57,965 nucleotides of DNA from Sperchopsis tessellata (lineage: Eukaryota; Arthropoda; Insecta; Coleoptera; Hydrophilidae): NCBI GenBank assembly GCA_033557685.1, contig JAWQRN010000011.1:1-57965 (forward strand). The letters are read 5' to 3'. Of this stretch, positions 22,541 to 32,792 are shown in pieces (the stretch's first letter is position 1; every line of letters begins with the position of its first letter). The notes under the pieces were generated by a model. It worked only from the letters and a program-made list of their open reading frames with translations. It was not told where the DNA came from and did no database searches. Position numbers and translations under genes: made by a program.

Positions 22541-23874
22541 ATACATTTTGATACTACCGAGACCAGATTATTACTCTAACAAACAATTGCAGTATCACCA
22601 GATCGTATCCGTCTAGCCCTATCGTTGAGTCAGGTGACATAGTTCGGGACCTGGACATGTCTGTCATTTGAGAGGTGAGTCTCGCATAACAAAATCGCAT
22701 CAGCTATAAACCTCTCAGCGCAGGCATGGCGCTCTACTTCCTTGTTTTGAACACAATTGGCATTCCAAATAAGAATATTTACTTCAGTTCCGACTACTGA
22801 CTTCTCAAGAACCTGGAAAGCTTTCTTGGCCCACGCGACAGCTGCCACGAAGTTCGTATAGTTCCCCGAGTGGATTCTGCAAAGTACCTTCTCGGGATTC
22901 ACAGCCCAAGATTTCTCCAGCTTCGAGGATCGGTTTATCTGCGTAGGATCAGAGGACTCCTCTTTGACCCCTGCAACTTTCCGCCGAGGTATCACTTTAG
23001 CTTTCTTACGCAAGGCAGGCTTGCTAGGAGCTGGCCATGGCACACTACCCGTGTCCACAGAATCAACTTCCATTGGAGATTTCGCTTTCGGAGCCGCTTC
23101 CAGACGTTTCGATTTCCTCTTTCGGTTGCGAAACCTCAGCACTGACCATCGCATTTCCTTGCGCTGGTGATACTATGATAGCGATGAGTTTGCCTCTGCA
23201 ACTGCCCGAGGATTCCATAGTTTTACCTACGACCGCTGCAAGTTTGGCTGCAGTAGCCACGCCTTTGAGTTTAGCCACAGGCTTCGTGCTCAGCTTACGC
23301 CTTACACGACCAACGTTATTGTGGTGCGTTATACAACCTCTGTAATTGGTGCTGTGTTCGCCTCCGCAGTTACATCACAATGGACTCATCGCTCCAAAGA
23401 CTTACAACCTGTTGTAGCGGAATCACTGCTGTGGGCCTGCCTACCCTCGGGAGACTTCAACCGATACAGGACGTCCGCCCACTTTCATTTGTGTCACGTG
23501 CTTGGCCTGGATTCCAGCTCACTTCTGCCCGACCTCATTCTTAAGAAGAAAATAATGAAACTCTAAGGTGGAGACACCGGCACGGTACTGATCAGATTCA
23601 GAGATCTTACTGGATTTGCCCAAACAAAGGGCAGAGAATCACAGACACCGAAGTATTCGGCTTTGTAGACGATGTTTTGCGCTGGACTAGTGTAAACTCT
23701 TCCTCGTTGGCGATGTTGGGACGGCGGCGGGACAGCGTCAGCTTCGCTCTCTAGGTCGGAACTAGAAAACGCGTTTCCGCTGTGGGGCTGGACTATCATC
23801 CATGACGAATGTAGCAAAAAACTACAGATAAACGATATTACAGTAATAATTGCAGGTAGTTACACCATAAGTTG

Positions 23875-23894
23875 CTCGTACTGAGCAACGTTGC
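23875..23894 (+). promoter_or_regulatory. 20-bp motif upstream of PSMB1, shared with 14297-14316
   Basis: CTCGTACTGAGCAACGTTGC lies about 140 bp upstream of the PSMB1 start codon on the sense strand. The same 20 bases occur at 14297-14316 on the minus strand. The function is unknown. Confidence 0.4.
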
Positions 23895-24004
23895 CAGTGT
23901 CTTTAACAATTTTGACATCTGTGATAGTTGGTAACAGTATGCTAATGAGTTACATTCACCGTAGTACATTATCGTGAGTTTTCAATTTCGTAATTGCTTG
24001 TCAT

Positions 24005-24009
24005 TCAGT
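24005..24009 (+). promoter_or_regulatory. Candidate initiator (TCAGT) of PSMB1
   Basis: TCAGT in CATTCAGTGAATTTTG matches the arthropod initiator and lies about 30 bp before the ATG at 24036. This would give a very short 5' UTR. No TATA box is evident at the usual distance. Confidence 0.35.
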
Positions 24010-24035
24010 GAATTTTGTGAAAACTACAAATATAA

Positions 24036-27000
24036 ATGGCTCTAATGAACCAAACTCGTCCTTATTTTCCTGACTATTCAACAGAGGTTCCACGCCAACA
24101 TCATTTTAGCCCCTATGCAGATAATGGAGGGTAATTATTTTGTTACTAACCTAACTGTTTTAAATTTGTATGTTAAAATATTATTGTAATTATGTTTAGA
24201 CACAGTCACAACCAGACCTCTCTTGAGGAAAAAGAGTTTGTTCAAGGGAAAGTAATTCTAGTCAATTACGAATAACTTTTGAGTCGAATTTTAGCATTGA
24301 AATTTTGGGCAAGTTGAGATACACTGTTGCTTATTGAAATAGAGGCTTAAATATGTCATTTTTAATAATAGATATTGTTCATCAACAATCTTCTAAAAGT
24401 GTGTAAACTTTGTATTTGCTCAGTTTATTTCCACTGATTGTAGATATTTTAATTGATGGGAGCGACATTTAATCTTGTGCTCCTTAAGGCTATGCGACCC
24501 AAAATTGAATTGAAGTTTCAATACTTTTTTAATTTCTTAATATTTCTCAGTATTTAATGATTTAACTCTTTCTTATTTAAGATTACATAGTTTATATTTT
24601 TTTGAAAAGGGATGTGTTGTTAATTTTTTAGACGTTATTGTTATACAAACACTTCTTGAGCCATATGACCTGAAATTATAATATACTCACAGACAGGGTA
24701 TAACTTTATTTTCAATTATTTTGTCTACAAATACAATTAACTTACTGACAACGAAATCTTACTAACATTCTTTTATTCATGTTTCAACAAGCCTCTGCAG
24801 GTCTGTAGACTGATGCACTAAAACAATTGTATGGTATATCAGGAGTGTTATGATTTGATAACAAAATTGATTGTCAAGAATGTAGGTTACGTGATAAACT
24901 GATTCTCATAAGAGATATTTTGGTTTAAAGTACTACCGAAATTGTACAATGCTAAGGAAAATGTAAATGGAGAGAAACAATTGGTTGGCTTTAGAGGCCA
25001 TTGTCCCTTCAAGCAATGAATTCTAACTAGGCCAAAAAAATGTGGCATCAAAATATGAACGCTTTGAGATAGTGTAAAAAAACACCTGGTGAAGCACCTG
25101 AATAGAATCAAGGAATGTGAGTGGTTTTAGATCTCACCTAGAAGTTTAGAGAACAGAACGTGACTTCTAATAATTTTTACATCATACAAGCTGCGTCAAA
25201 TGCTACTCAAAAGAAATCTTACCATGTTACGGATGGTTAGGAAGAAGAAACCTGAGCTGCCTGCATAGGGAGTAAATAAAAATATACATAACTCTAACGT
25301 CTAATTTACTAAGGATACCAGAGCTGTATTATACACCTCCCTGATATAACAACTAATTCATTCAATATATTTTTCACAACCAGTGCTGAAAGTATTGTTG
25401 ATTCACTCCCTAAAATTAACACTCCATCTAGCTTTTCTCAGTATTTATTCAATAAGTGCAAGAACAGTATGTTTTTGAGACCTGTTTCAAAACAGGATGT
25501 GCTTGACCAACTCAAAAAAATATACATTGGACTTCTAGAGCGCTTCTCCACTGAACTCATTCAAAATAATATTTACTATTTAACAAAAATAATAAATCTG
25601 TCTTTCCAGATAAATTTAAAACTGCAAAAGATGTTCCTATATTGAAAAGTAGGAATCCGAATGACTTAAATAACTGTAGACCTGTATCGATTTTGCTGGC
25701 TTTATCAAAGGATTTTGAAAGATTGATAGCTCTTAAATAGATGTCTCATTTGGGAAAAAAATGGCATCTTGACACCTAAACCGTATGGGTTTAGGGAGGG
25801 TCGATCCACTTCGGGCGCCATTTTTTGCATGATCATCGTTGTCCTTGATTCCCTGCAGAGGGCTGGCGTGTCAGCTGCTGCATTTGTGGATCTCATCGAG
25901 GCTTTTGACTGCTTATCACATAGTATCTTGCGGGCAAAAATGGAACACTACTGTGTGCGTGGGTTGGCTTCTGATCTGTTCAGGAGTTACTTGTGTTCTA
26001 GGTACCAGCTGATGAGGTTTGGCTCGGATGTGAATGCACTGTTGAATATTGTTAGAGGGGTCCCTCAGGGGAGTGCACTTGAGATAAGATATTTCTTTAT
26101 TTAGCAACTGCTATTACATTATCTACATTCATTTCCTTAAATTAACACAACAAAAAACTAACCATTATTCAACAAGTATTCATCCTTCAAGTTCTTTTTA
26201 AAAATATATATTGTATTTACACTTTTAACATTACCACTAAGTTCATTATATCTAATTACACTCCTAACAAATACAGAATTATAGCTAACACACTTGTCGG
26301 GTTCCCACAGAAAAACCATTTCTAGTGCTATATCCACACATTTTGGAATTAAGCTGGTCATCACCCTTTGTCAATCGGAATATAAATATCATAGCCAGAT
26401 ATTCACATAACTGCCTTATATTCAACCACTGCAATTCATTCAGCATATCCGTAATTCTAGTATATCCGTCACACTTCAGAATTGCACCGGCACCAAGTAA
26501 ATACCACACAGTACCACAGAAGACAAAATGTGGGCGTGCAATTGTATTAAAAATGAGTAATCTTGACCACGCTGAAAGATAGCTCCCAACATGAGCCAAG
26601 ACACTCAATTCCTCGATATTTTTGCGAAGGTACTCCTCATGCTCATTGAATTTTAAACATCTGTCCACAACCACACCCAGATATTTAATTTTATCTACCA
26701 CTTCCAAGCCCCCACCATCTACTTTGACTTTTAAGTTTGATTCCTTGGTCCATTGTTGTTCTTGAGGAAAATGTGGTGTTTGCCGATGACACTAATACAT
26801 TAATACATAGTGCTCCACACATACAAACATGTCTACCTTTGTTATCGGATAGTTTTGAAGTAGCAAATACATGGTTCATTTGCAATGACTTGAAACATAA
26901 TTCTGATAAGACGGCACTTGTCGAGTTTGATAACAAAGCAGAAATATCATGTGACTCCGCGAGGTTTCTGGGTAGGTCCATTGACTCCAGGCTGACATGG

Positions 27001-28880
27001 ACCAATCATGTGATTCAGTTGAAAGTTAAATTGTCGAGGGCCCTTTATTCTGTTTGAAGGGTGGCTGATATTGTTGGCCACGATTCAGGTAGGATTGCAT
27101 ACCATGCCCTTTTTCATGGGTGATGGTGTACGGTATAAAAGCTTGAGGCACAACTACTAGCACAAACAGGCCATTTGATCAATTAATAAGCTCAGATCTT
27201 ATGAGAGTTGCAGGGAATGTTTCCTTTAGCTAGGAACCATGACGCTACCCTCCGCAATAATTTATCATATTGGTGTCAGGGAAAACTAGCATTTATATAG
27301 AAGTTTTGTTGCCACCCATGATTACAATATCAGATATAACACAAATTTATTAATCTCCTCTCATAGGCTATCGTCTTCTGACAGAAATAGGACTGGCGTC
27401 AGAAATTTTAATAAGCTGCCTTCTCATATACAGCAATTGAATCTAAGTGCATGAAAAAAAGTCATTAAAAGGATTGTGATACTGAACTGTTACTGCAGCA
27501 GATAATTTAAAATTTTAGATACTTAAAATTTTAGATACCTTGAAATCGTCTGAATTGTCCTACTTTAAACATCCCACATGTGCTTTTTTTTTGTGTTTAT
27601 GTTTCTATAGTTTGTATTGCTACTGTATTTGCAAGTTTGTTTGATTTCATTCTTTGTGTTATTGTACACCAAGTAACAATATTCTGGATACAAGTTTTAT
27701 AATTACAATTGTAATGGAAATTGTGTACTTGGTAAAACCCTATATTTTGTTAAGGAAACATCAACCTCATATTCAACAACCTGCTGCTACAGTGACAATT
27801 GTTGAAGAACCAATACTAAAGATAAAGATGCCCCTCTACTTGGACCAAGAACAAAATAAGTGCTAAAAAAACTAATATAACCTGTTGTAAATCCACCAAA
27901 TATTTGTGTAAAGCACATGTCCTGAATGCAAAAAAGTGTTGTTTTACATCTATAAAATTTATAAAGCACAAAATTTGTTGTTATTTCACTATGAAGTACA
28001 AATGTACAGTATAGCCTAAGAGAACAGCAGGATAAATCGTTTAACTCAGAGGTCACTATCAAGCCACTACCCGGATTATTTTTTAATCTGCCATCTAGTC
28101 TAGTTTAGCCATGGTTACAATTCAATTTAGGCTTATAAAACAGGTGATAAACCTTGTGTTAATAATGTACAAATAAAGGTTACATGTGTCCCTAAATTTT
28201 AAAATTTGTTTATATAACATTTTTGTAATGCTCATCTAGAAAATTATAATCTTGTGTTTCTTTTTAGGAGCATTGTAGCTATTGCTGGAGATGACTTCGT
28301 AGTCATTGGGGCAGACACCCGTCTTAGTGCAGGATTCTCAATATACACCAGAGATCAGAATAAGCTTTTCCGTTTATCCGACACCACAATTTTGGGATGT
28401 TCAGGATGTTGGTGTGACACATTAACCCTAACAAGGATTTTAAATGCCCGTATGCAAATGTATGAACAGGAGCATCATAAATCCATGGCAACACCAGCTA
28501 CAGCTCAGATGCTGTCCACCATGTTATATTATAAGAGATTTTTCCCATATTATATTTCTAATGTCCTTGCTGGTTTAGACACCGATGGTAAAGGTTGCGT
28601 TTACAGTTATGATCCTATTGGACATTGTGAAAAGTCTAATTATAGGGCTGGAGGTTCTGCTGGTGCTTTACTTCAGCCTCTACTCGATAACCAGATTGGT
28701 TTGAAGAACATGCAAAACGTTAAGGATGAATCCGTCACTTTGGATCGTGCACTAGCGATTTTGAAAGATGTTTTCATTTCTGCTGCTGAAAGAGATATCT
28801 ATACTGGTGATAGTATTGTCATTAATATCATCACTAAAGATGGAATTAAGGACGATAAGTTCTCTCTAAGAAAGGATTAA
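24036..28880 (+). CDS. PSMB1: Proteasome subunit beta type-1 (beta-6), two coding exons
   Basis: A non-catalytic beta subunit of the 20S proteasome core. Exon 1 is 24036-24130 (starts MALMNQTRPYFPDY, ends in HFSPYADNGG). The intron is 24131-28267 (gtaatt...tttttag) and exon 2 is 28268-28880. Joining them completes a Gly codon and gives 235 residues, the usual family length. Family marks are IVAIAGDDFVVIGADTRLS, GFSIYTRDQNK, LGCSG, RFFPYYISNVLAGLD, GGSAGALLQPLLDNQ, GLKNMQNV, DVFISAAERDIYTGD and the C-terminal SLRKD. At the site aligned with the catalytic Thr of active subunits this copy has Ser (NGGSI); beta-6 is inactive in any case. The poly(A) signal AATAAA is at 28921. The 4.1-kb intron holds nested LINEs. 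Confidence 0.95.
24131..25299. other. PSMB1 intron, left part
   Basis: AT-rich intronic sequence. From about 24880 there may be upstream remnants of the LINE that becomes recognisable at 25300, but no protein block is clear. Confidence 0.4.
25300..27580 (+). mobile_element. LINE family C in the PSMB1 intron, interrupted
   Basis: Plus-strand frames give a pre-palm region (FSQYLFNKCKNSMFLRPVS, NDLNNCRPVSILLALSK), then PYGFREGRSTSGAI, motif A (AAAFVDLIEAFDCLSHSIL) and motif B (VRGVPQGSAL) up to 26081. After a 662-bp insertion the frame resumes with GPLLF and VVFADDTNTLIHSA (motif C), NSDKTALVEFDNKAEIS and RLTWTNHVIQ. Near 27400 comes the tail RNFNKLPSHIQQLNLSA. Frameshifts separate the blocks. 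It belongs to the same family as 11165-11885. It lies in the same orientation as PSMB1 but inside the intron. Confidence 0.8.
26082..26743 (-). mobile_element. 5'-truncated LINE family A inserted in LINE C
   Basis: The minus strand reads KIKYLGVVVDRCLKFNEHEE, VGSYLSAWSRLLIFNTIARP, HFVFCGTVWYLLGAG, MLNELQWLNIRQLCEYLAMI and SVIRYNELSGNVKSVNTIYI. This is the C-terminal part of a Jockey-like ORF2 with at least one frameshift. An AATAAA (minus strand, about 26096-26101) lies near the 3' end. It splits the motif B-GP junction of LINE C. CTTG on both sides (26078-26081, 26744-26747) may be the remnant of the target duplication. Confidence 0.75.
27581..28253. other. PSMB1 intron, right part
   Basis: No recognisable element. 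It ends in the pyrimidine tract and acceptor of exon 2. Confidence 0.4.
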
Positions 28881-28920
28881 GATATTCAATATTATTCTTA
28901 TTTTTTAATTATAAATACTT

Positions 28921-28926
28921 AATAAA
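28921..28926 (+). terminator. PSMB1 poly(A) signal AATAAA
   Basis: AATAAA lies 40 bp after the stop codon of PSMB1. Confidence 0.6.
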
Positions 28927-28929
28927 TTT

Positions 28930-29618
28930 GTATACAAAATAATTTTTTTATTTCAAAACCCTAATTTCTTATTATTTGTATAATACAGGAAAAAAACCAC
29001 TGAAGTAATAATATCTCTCTACACGGTATCCCCAAATCAAATTTTATTTTTTTGGGATTGATTTACTAAATATAAAATTAGTATAAGGGGTAGTTTGAAA
29101 CATCTTTTGTGGATGTTCAAAGAAATTTATGACCCAAAAACGAAAATTATCTTTGGTTCAAAAAACACATCACAGTATGCGTGTGTATAAACTTAAAATG
29201 TTCAGAACAGCTCTCTTAAACTTGTGTATGAGACTAAAATTATAAAATAGTAAATTTATTAAACAAAATAACGCATAGAACAAAATTTTTTTAAAAAGGT
29301 CCAATTCAAACATGGGATGCATTATAACTCTTACAGGTAAGGTTAATTTTGTACAATAAGTATTGTCTGTTAGAAGTTTTTTAAATGACAAAGATCTTAT
29401 TTTGGATTGCGTGTGGTGACAGTTTCTTATTAAATGGAAGGACAGGCTATATTTCCATTTCAATTTGAATATCATATTGTTCCATTAACAATTGTTTTGT
29501 TATACAGAAAAATTCCCTTATTTTTGAACTATCATGTTTTATTTTTTTTAGAAATATAGACATTATTTAGGTTCTAAGACAATAGGTATTTTTAAAAAAA
29601 TTAATGCTACTTATTAAA
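28930..29618. other. Intergenic, AT-rich
   Basis: No gene or repeat recognised. The minus-strand ORF at 29170-29475 has no domain. Confidence 0.3.
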
Positions 29619-29765
29619 TGTAATAGACTTCCACAGTTATTATCTGTATGAATGTTGTTTCCGGGTGGAAACCGTGTAGAGGCTCTGACAAGTGCTGACG
29701 TTTCGTCCACTGTTGCAAGGGACATTTTCAAGGTGAGTAATGTTACTTCAACGAATGATTTCAAT
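29619..29765 (-). repeat. Dispersed repeat family R1, copy D
   Basis: This starts at TGTAATAGACTTCCACAG and follows copy B through the GTTTCCACCCGGAAAC hairpin, the GACGAAACGTCAGC block (minus strand) and TTGAAAATGTCC. It then breaks off after TTGAAGTAACATT. The internal AGAGCC...CTTGTCAGAGCC insert is like copy A. Confidence 0.65.
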
Positions 29766-29833
29766 GCCACTGTTATGTGAAATTTTATGATTAATATATT
29801 TTATTATGGTTGCTGATGAATTCATTACATTAA

Positions 29834-30125
29834 TTATGGCATCTGTAAACGCCATTGTAGAAGAAAATTGCCCTTTTTACTTCCAAACACTTTTTTATAG
29901 CACATGACGAAGATTGCCAGAATTTCTAGGAATACCACTTTTCGGCAATTGAACTGCATCTGCTATGCAGTTCAGCCTTTGTATAATATGCTATTTGGTT
30001 CCGTTTTTATGAACGTTACAGTTCGCATTAGAATGCTTTATTTACAATTTTATTGTACAGAATAATATCAAATCTGTTAAAATAATCATTTATGGCTCCG
30101 TGGTCGCCATTGTAGGAGAAAATTA
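29834..30125. repeat. Local repeat and stem-loop block
   Basis: CGCCATTGTAGAAGAAAATT (about 29850) and CGCCATTGTAGGAGAAAATT (about 30105) are near-identical. Between them lies GAACTGCAT-CTGCT-ATGCAGTTC (about 29950), a 9-bp stem-loop. Flanking words recur at 49160-49300, so this is a dispersed family of unknown type. Confidence 0.55.
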
Positions 30126-31357
30126 TTCTATAGAATTTAACAGCTGCTTATCTCTCGTTGACTGCTTACACAACATACTTAGTTCATAAAAAGGCAGCCA
30201 AATAGCAGCAAATAAAAACTGAGATGCAATTGCACTGACGAAAAGTGGTATAAAAATAGAGGCAGAATCAAAAATTCCAATTTATTACATGTTAATTTTA
30301 AGCGAAAGTAATAGTATGTAATAATTTTTTTGTAATATATTGTTTTTAAAAACTGCTTTGGTACATTTTATTTTATAATTAGAACCACCTATATATATAT
30401 ACCAAATTCTTGCTTGACGGGAGATTATACACAACATGAAATTCCAAGACACTTAACAAACTACACCCTATCCCTTTCAAGGTGGACACTGCCTAACAAT
30501 AATCTTTCATTCTACCCTATCTTCAAAAGCTTCTGCAAAATCCATGCTACTCTTCACACGTCTTTCTATTTCCTCTACTTCTTAGAATCTAATTAACATT
30601 TTCATTACCCTTCGCCGCTCCTACATATATATCCTGTTTCCTCACTCATTCTTTGACCAGCATACGTGAATTTCATACCCTCTCCATTCCTACCACATTT
30701 ATATTTGCCTTATGTTGTTTCTGTTGCATATAGGTGTATATTACATACACTTATCACAATTTAATGCATTCATGATGTTAAGCTGGATTTATCTCAAGCC
30801 TTTTTCAAAAAATATAATTTTTTTAAATCTGTAGAGTAGCACGATGTGGGTTAAATGTTTCTGAATGAAAATTACTTGCACTCAATTTCATAACTAATTT
30901 TTAATTAGTTAACACCTTTAAACATGTAAAATTTACTTCCACATTTAATGCTGATGAAAAAACTTGTTAAAAAATGAAAAAATAAAGTTTTATTTTCTAG
31001 AAATGTTAATTTATAAATATATTACAGGATAACTTACCTATCTCAAAATTCACTAACCTTGAGGCATATGCATCACATGGCCATTTATCAACAGAAATAC
31101 GAAGATAAACTTAATTTTTGTTCTCGTTACCTTCATTCTTCATGTTTTTCCATTGTTTAGGGCATTCAATACAGTGTTTGCATTCAATTAGTGCAGTTCG
31201 CAGTTCTCTTAAGTTTCCAAGCGGTCTACCTGACCCCACGTCTGTATTTGTGGAACTTTTTTAATCATTTAAAATGCCAAATATGAAGAGTCTGCGTCGT
31301 CTTTTGTACCCCTAAGTGATTCGAATTTTTCAGAAACAATTGTGTCATGGTTAGTGT
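30126..31357. other. Intergenic, AT-rich
   Basis: No recognisable gene or element. Confidence 0.3.
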
Positions 31358-31645
31358 TTGGATGACTGTGATGTTGGGAGTAATGCAGAATGTGAGCAGA
31401 TAGTTACTGACCAAGATAGCGATACAGAACAATGTGTTTGTGAAGATGAAGACGTGTCTGAAATAAATAATGAAAATTCATACTGTAAAAAGCAAAGGTG
31501 TTACAAGTGGATAGCAAATATAATTATGAAACTCCCCTCTCTCAAATCTAGACTCATATTAGATACCTGTATGTTATATGAGGCCGTTAATTTTCCTCAC
31601 TTTAAATACATTTATTGTCTATTCAGTTTAGTGAATAAAAAATAA
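31358..31645 (+). pseudogene. Possible piggyBac transposase N-terminal relic
   Basis: This 95-residue frame has an acidic start (EQIVTDQDSDTEQCVCEDED) followed by ENSYCKKQRCYKWIANI. The order (acidic tail, then a Y-x-K...KW block) resembles the N-terminus of piggyBac transposases. Nothing after it matches the core, and there is no visible TTAA-flanked end. It could instead be a chance ORF. Confidence 0.3.
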
Positions 31646-32792
31646 TTTTGAATTTGAAAACGATTTCGTATTTTATATCCAAATTATAAGATACATTTCA
31701 AAAAAATTTAAACTGCATTTTTTTTATATTTTTCCTGTTTCACAATGTAGATGATTTATTGAAACATTAACTAACATTTAAAACAGAAATAAATTTCCTA
31801 ACTGAAATTATATACTTTATAACCTTTTTGGTAAAATTTAATTTTTTAAAATGGGGGCTTACCAAAAATCCATGCCATACTTAAGGCTTTGTGACAGTTG
31901 ATGTGCAGAAATTGTGTATTGAAGATAACGTAATAATTTTAATCATGAGACCATATAATTATGATGATAAAGTGGTTAATTGTTTATATCATATGTATCG
32001 ACAATCCAAATATACATGAACACCTTCAACACTGAATCTGCAAGTGGAATTTTATTGTTTGGATAAAGGCAGTGAAAATTAGTTTTTTGGCAATGTGTTA
32101 GATGGTTGGATACTACAATATTGTACAGTGAAGAGCGAGATTCCAAGAAGCATTCTAGGAAGTGTTTAGGTTGTACAGAGTGGCTTTTGCTTAACAATAG
32201 ATGTATAGATCAAATCATGGAGTAGTAAACATATGAAAGTAAAAACAGGTTACCTGTGCCCACCTAACTTTTAATAAATATGCAGTTAATAACTATGTAC
32301 ATAAAAAAGGCTACAAGGAAGTGAAAAGAAATACAACTCAATAATATTTACACACTTATAGATCATCATTTTATTTTCATTATGTACAAAAGGAAAAATA
32401 CAAGTTAAAAAATAAACAACATATTCATAAGTATATTTATTAAAAACCAACAAAATATTATTCCATTATGAACAAAAATCAAGATAGAATAACATTTTAG
32501 ACAAACAATTTAGAATAATATTCTAGTACAAAATAAGTATTTCTTCTGAATAAAAACAATTTGAAAGCAACGGCATTTTATTACCCGTCGTAGGTCTACT
32601 AACATTATGACAAATGTATTTATTTCATACTAACATTAAAACTCTCTTTTTTAACACAAATAGTAGAAAATAATGCATTGGTAAGTTAGGGACTCATGTA
32701 TGAATGAGAATGCAGGAACTGCCCTACACATCCACGAGAACCAAGGTTATAGTTATTTGAGGAAACAGTTTTATCTGCGCCCCCCGAGACTT
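31646..32792. other. Intergenic / MBF1 3' flank
   Basis: AT-rich with no gene. TTTATT words around 32575 and 32619 read AATAAA on the minus strand and are candidate poly(A) signals for MBF1. Confidence 0.35.

Larger units (their letters stand above)
18160..23830 (-). mobile_element. Long LINE (family E), 5' region to linker, minus strand
   Basis: From right to left on the minus strand there is an ORF1-like region (23817-23155) with a proline/serine-rich part, a basic segment and a cysteine/histidine remnant (CNCGGEHSTNYRGC) near 23330-23400. Next is an ORF at 23154-22630 that passes into an endonuclease start (VNILIWNANCVQNKEVERHA, LLCETHLSNDRHVQVPNY). Endonuclease blocks resume at 21700-20980 (GSTLYRYAESQ..., EEPTIIPSEE). 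A linker (DPDDKVELLANLF) lies left of the hAT insertion. About 900 bp between 21730 and 22620 do not fit the protein and may be a further insertion. Frameshifts are common. The block is richer in GC than its surroundings. Confidence 0.65.

Noticed and set aside
22870..23566. Several plus-strand ORFs opposite LINE E
   Set aside because: They are antisense shadows of the GC-richer ORF1/ORF2 region, which has recognisable endonuclease motifs on the minus strand.
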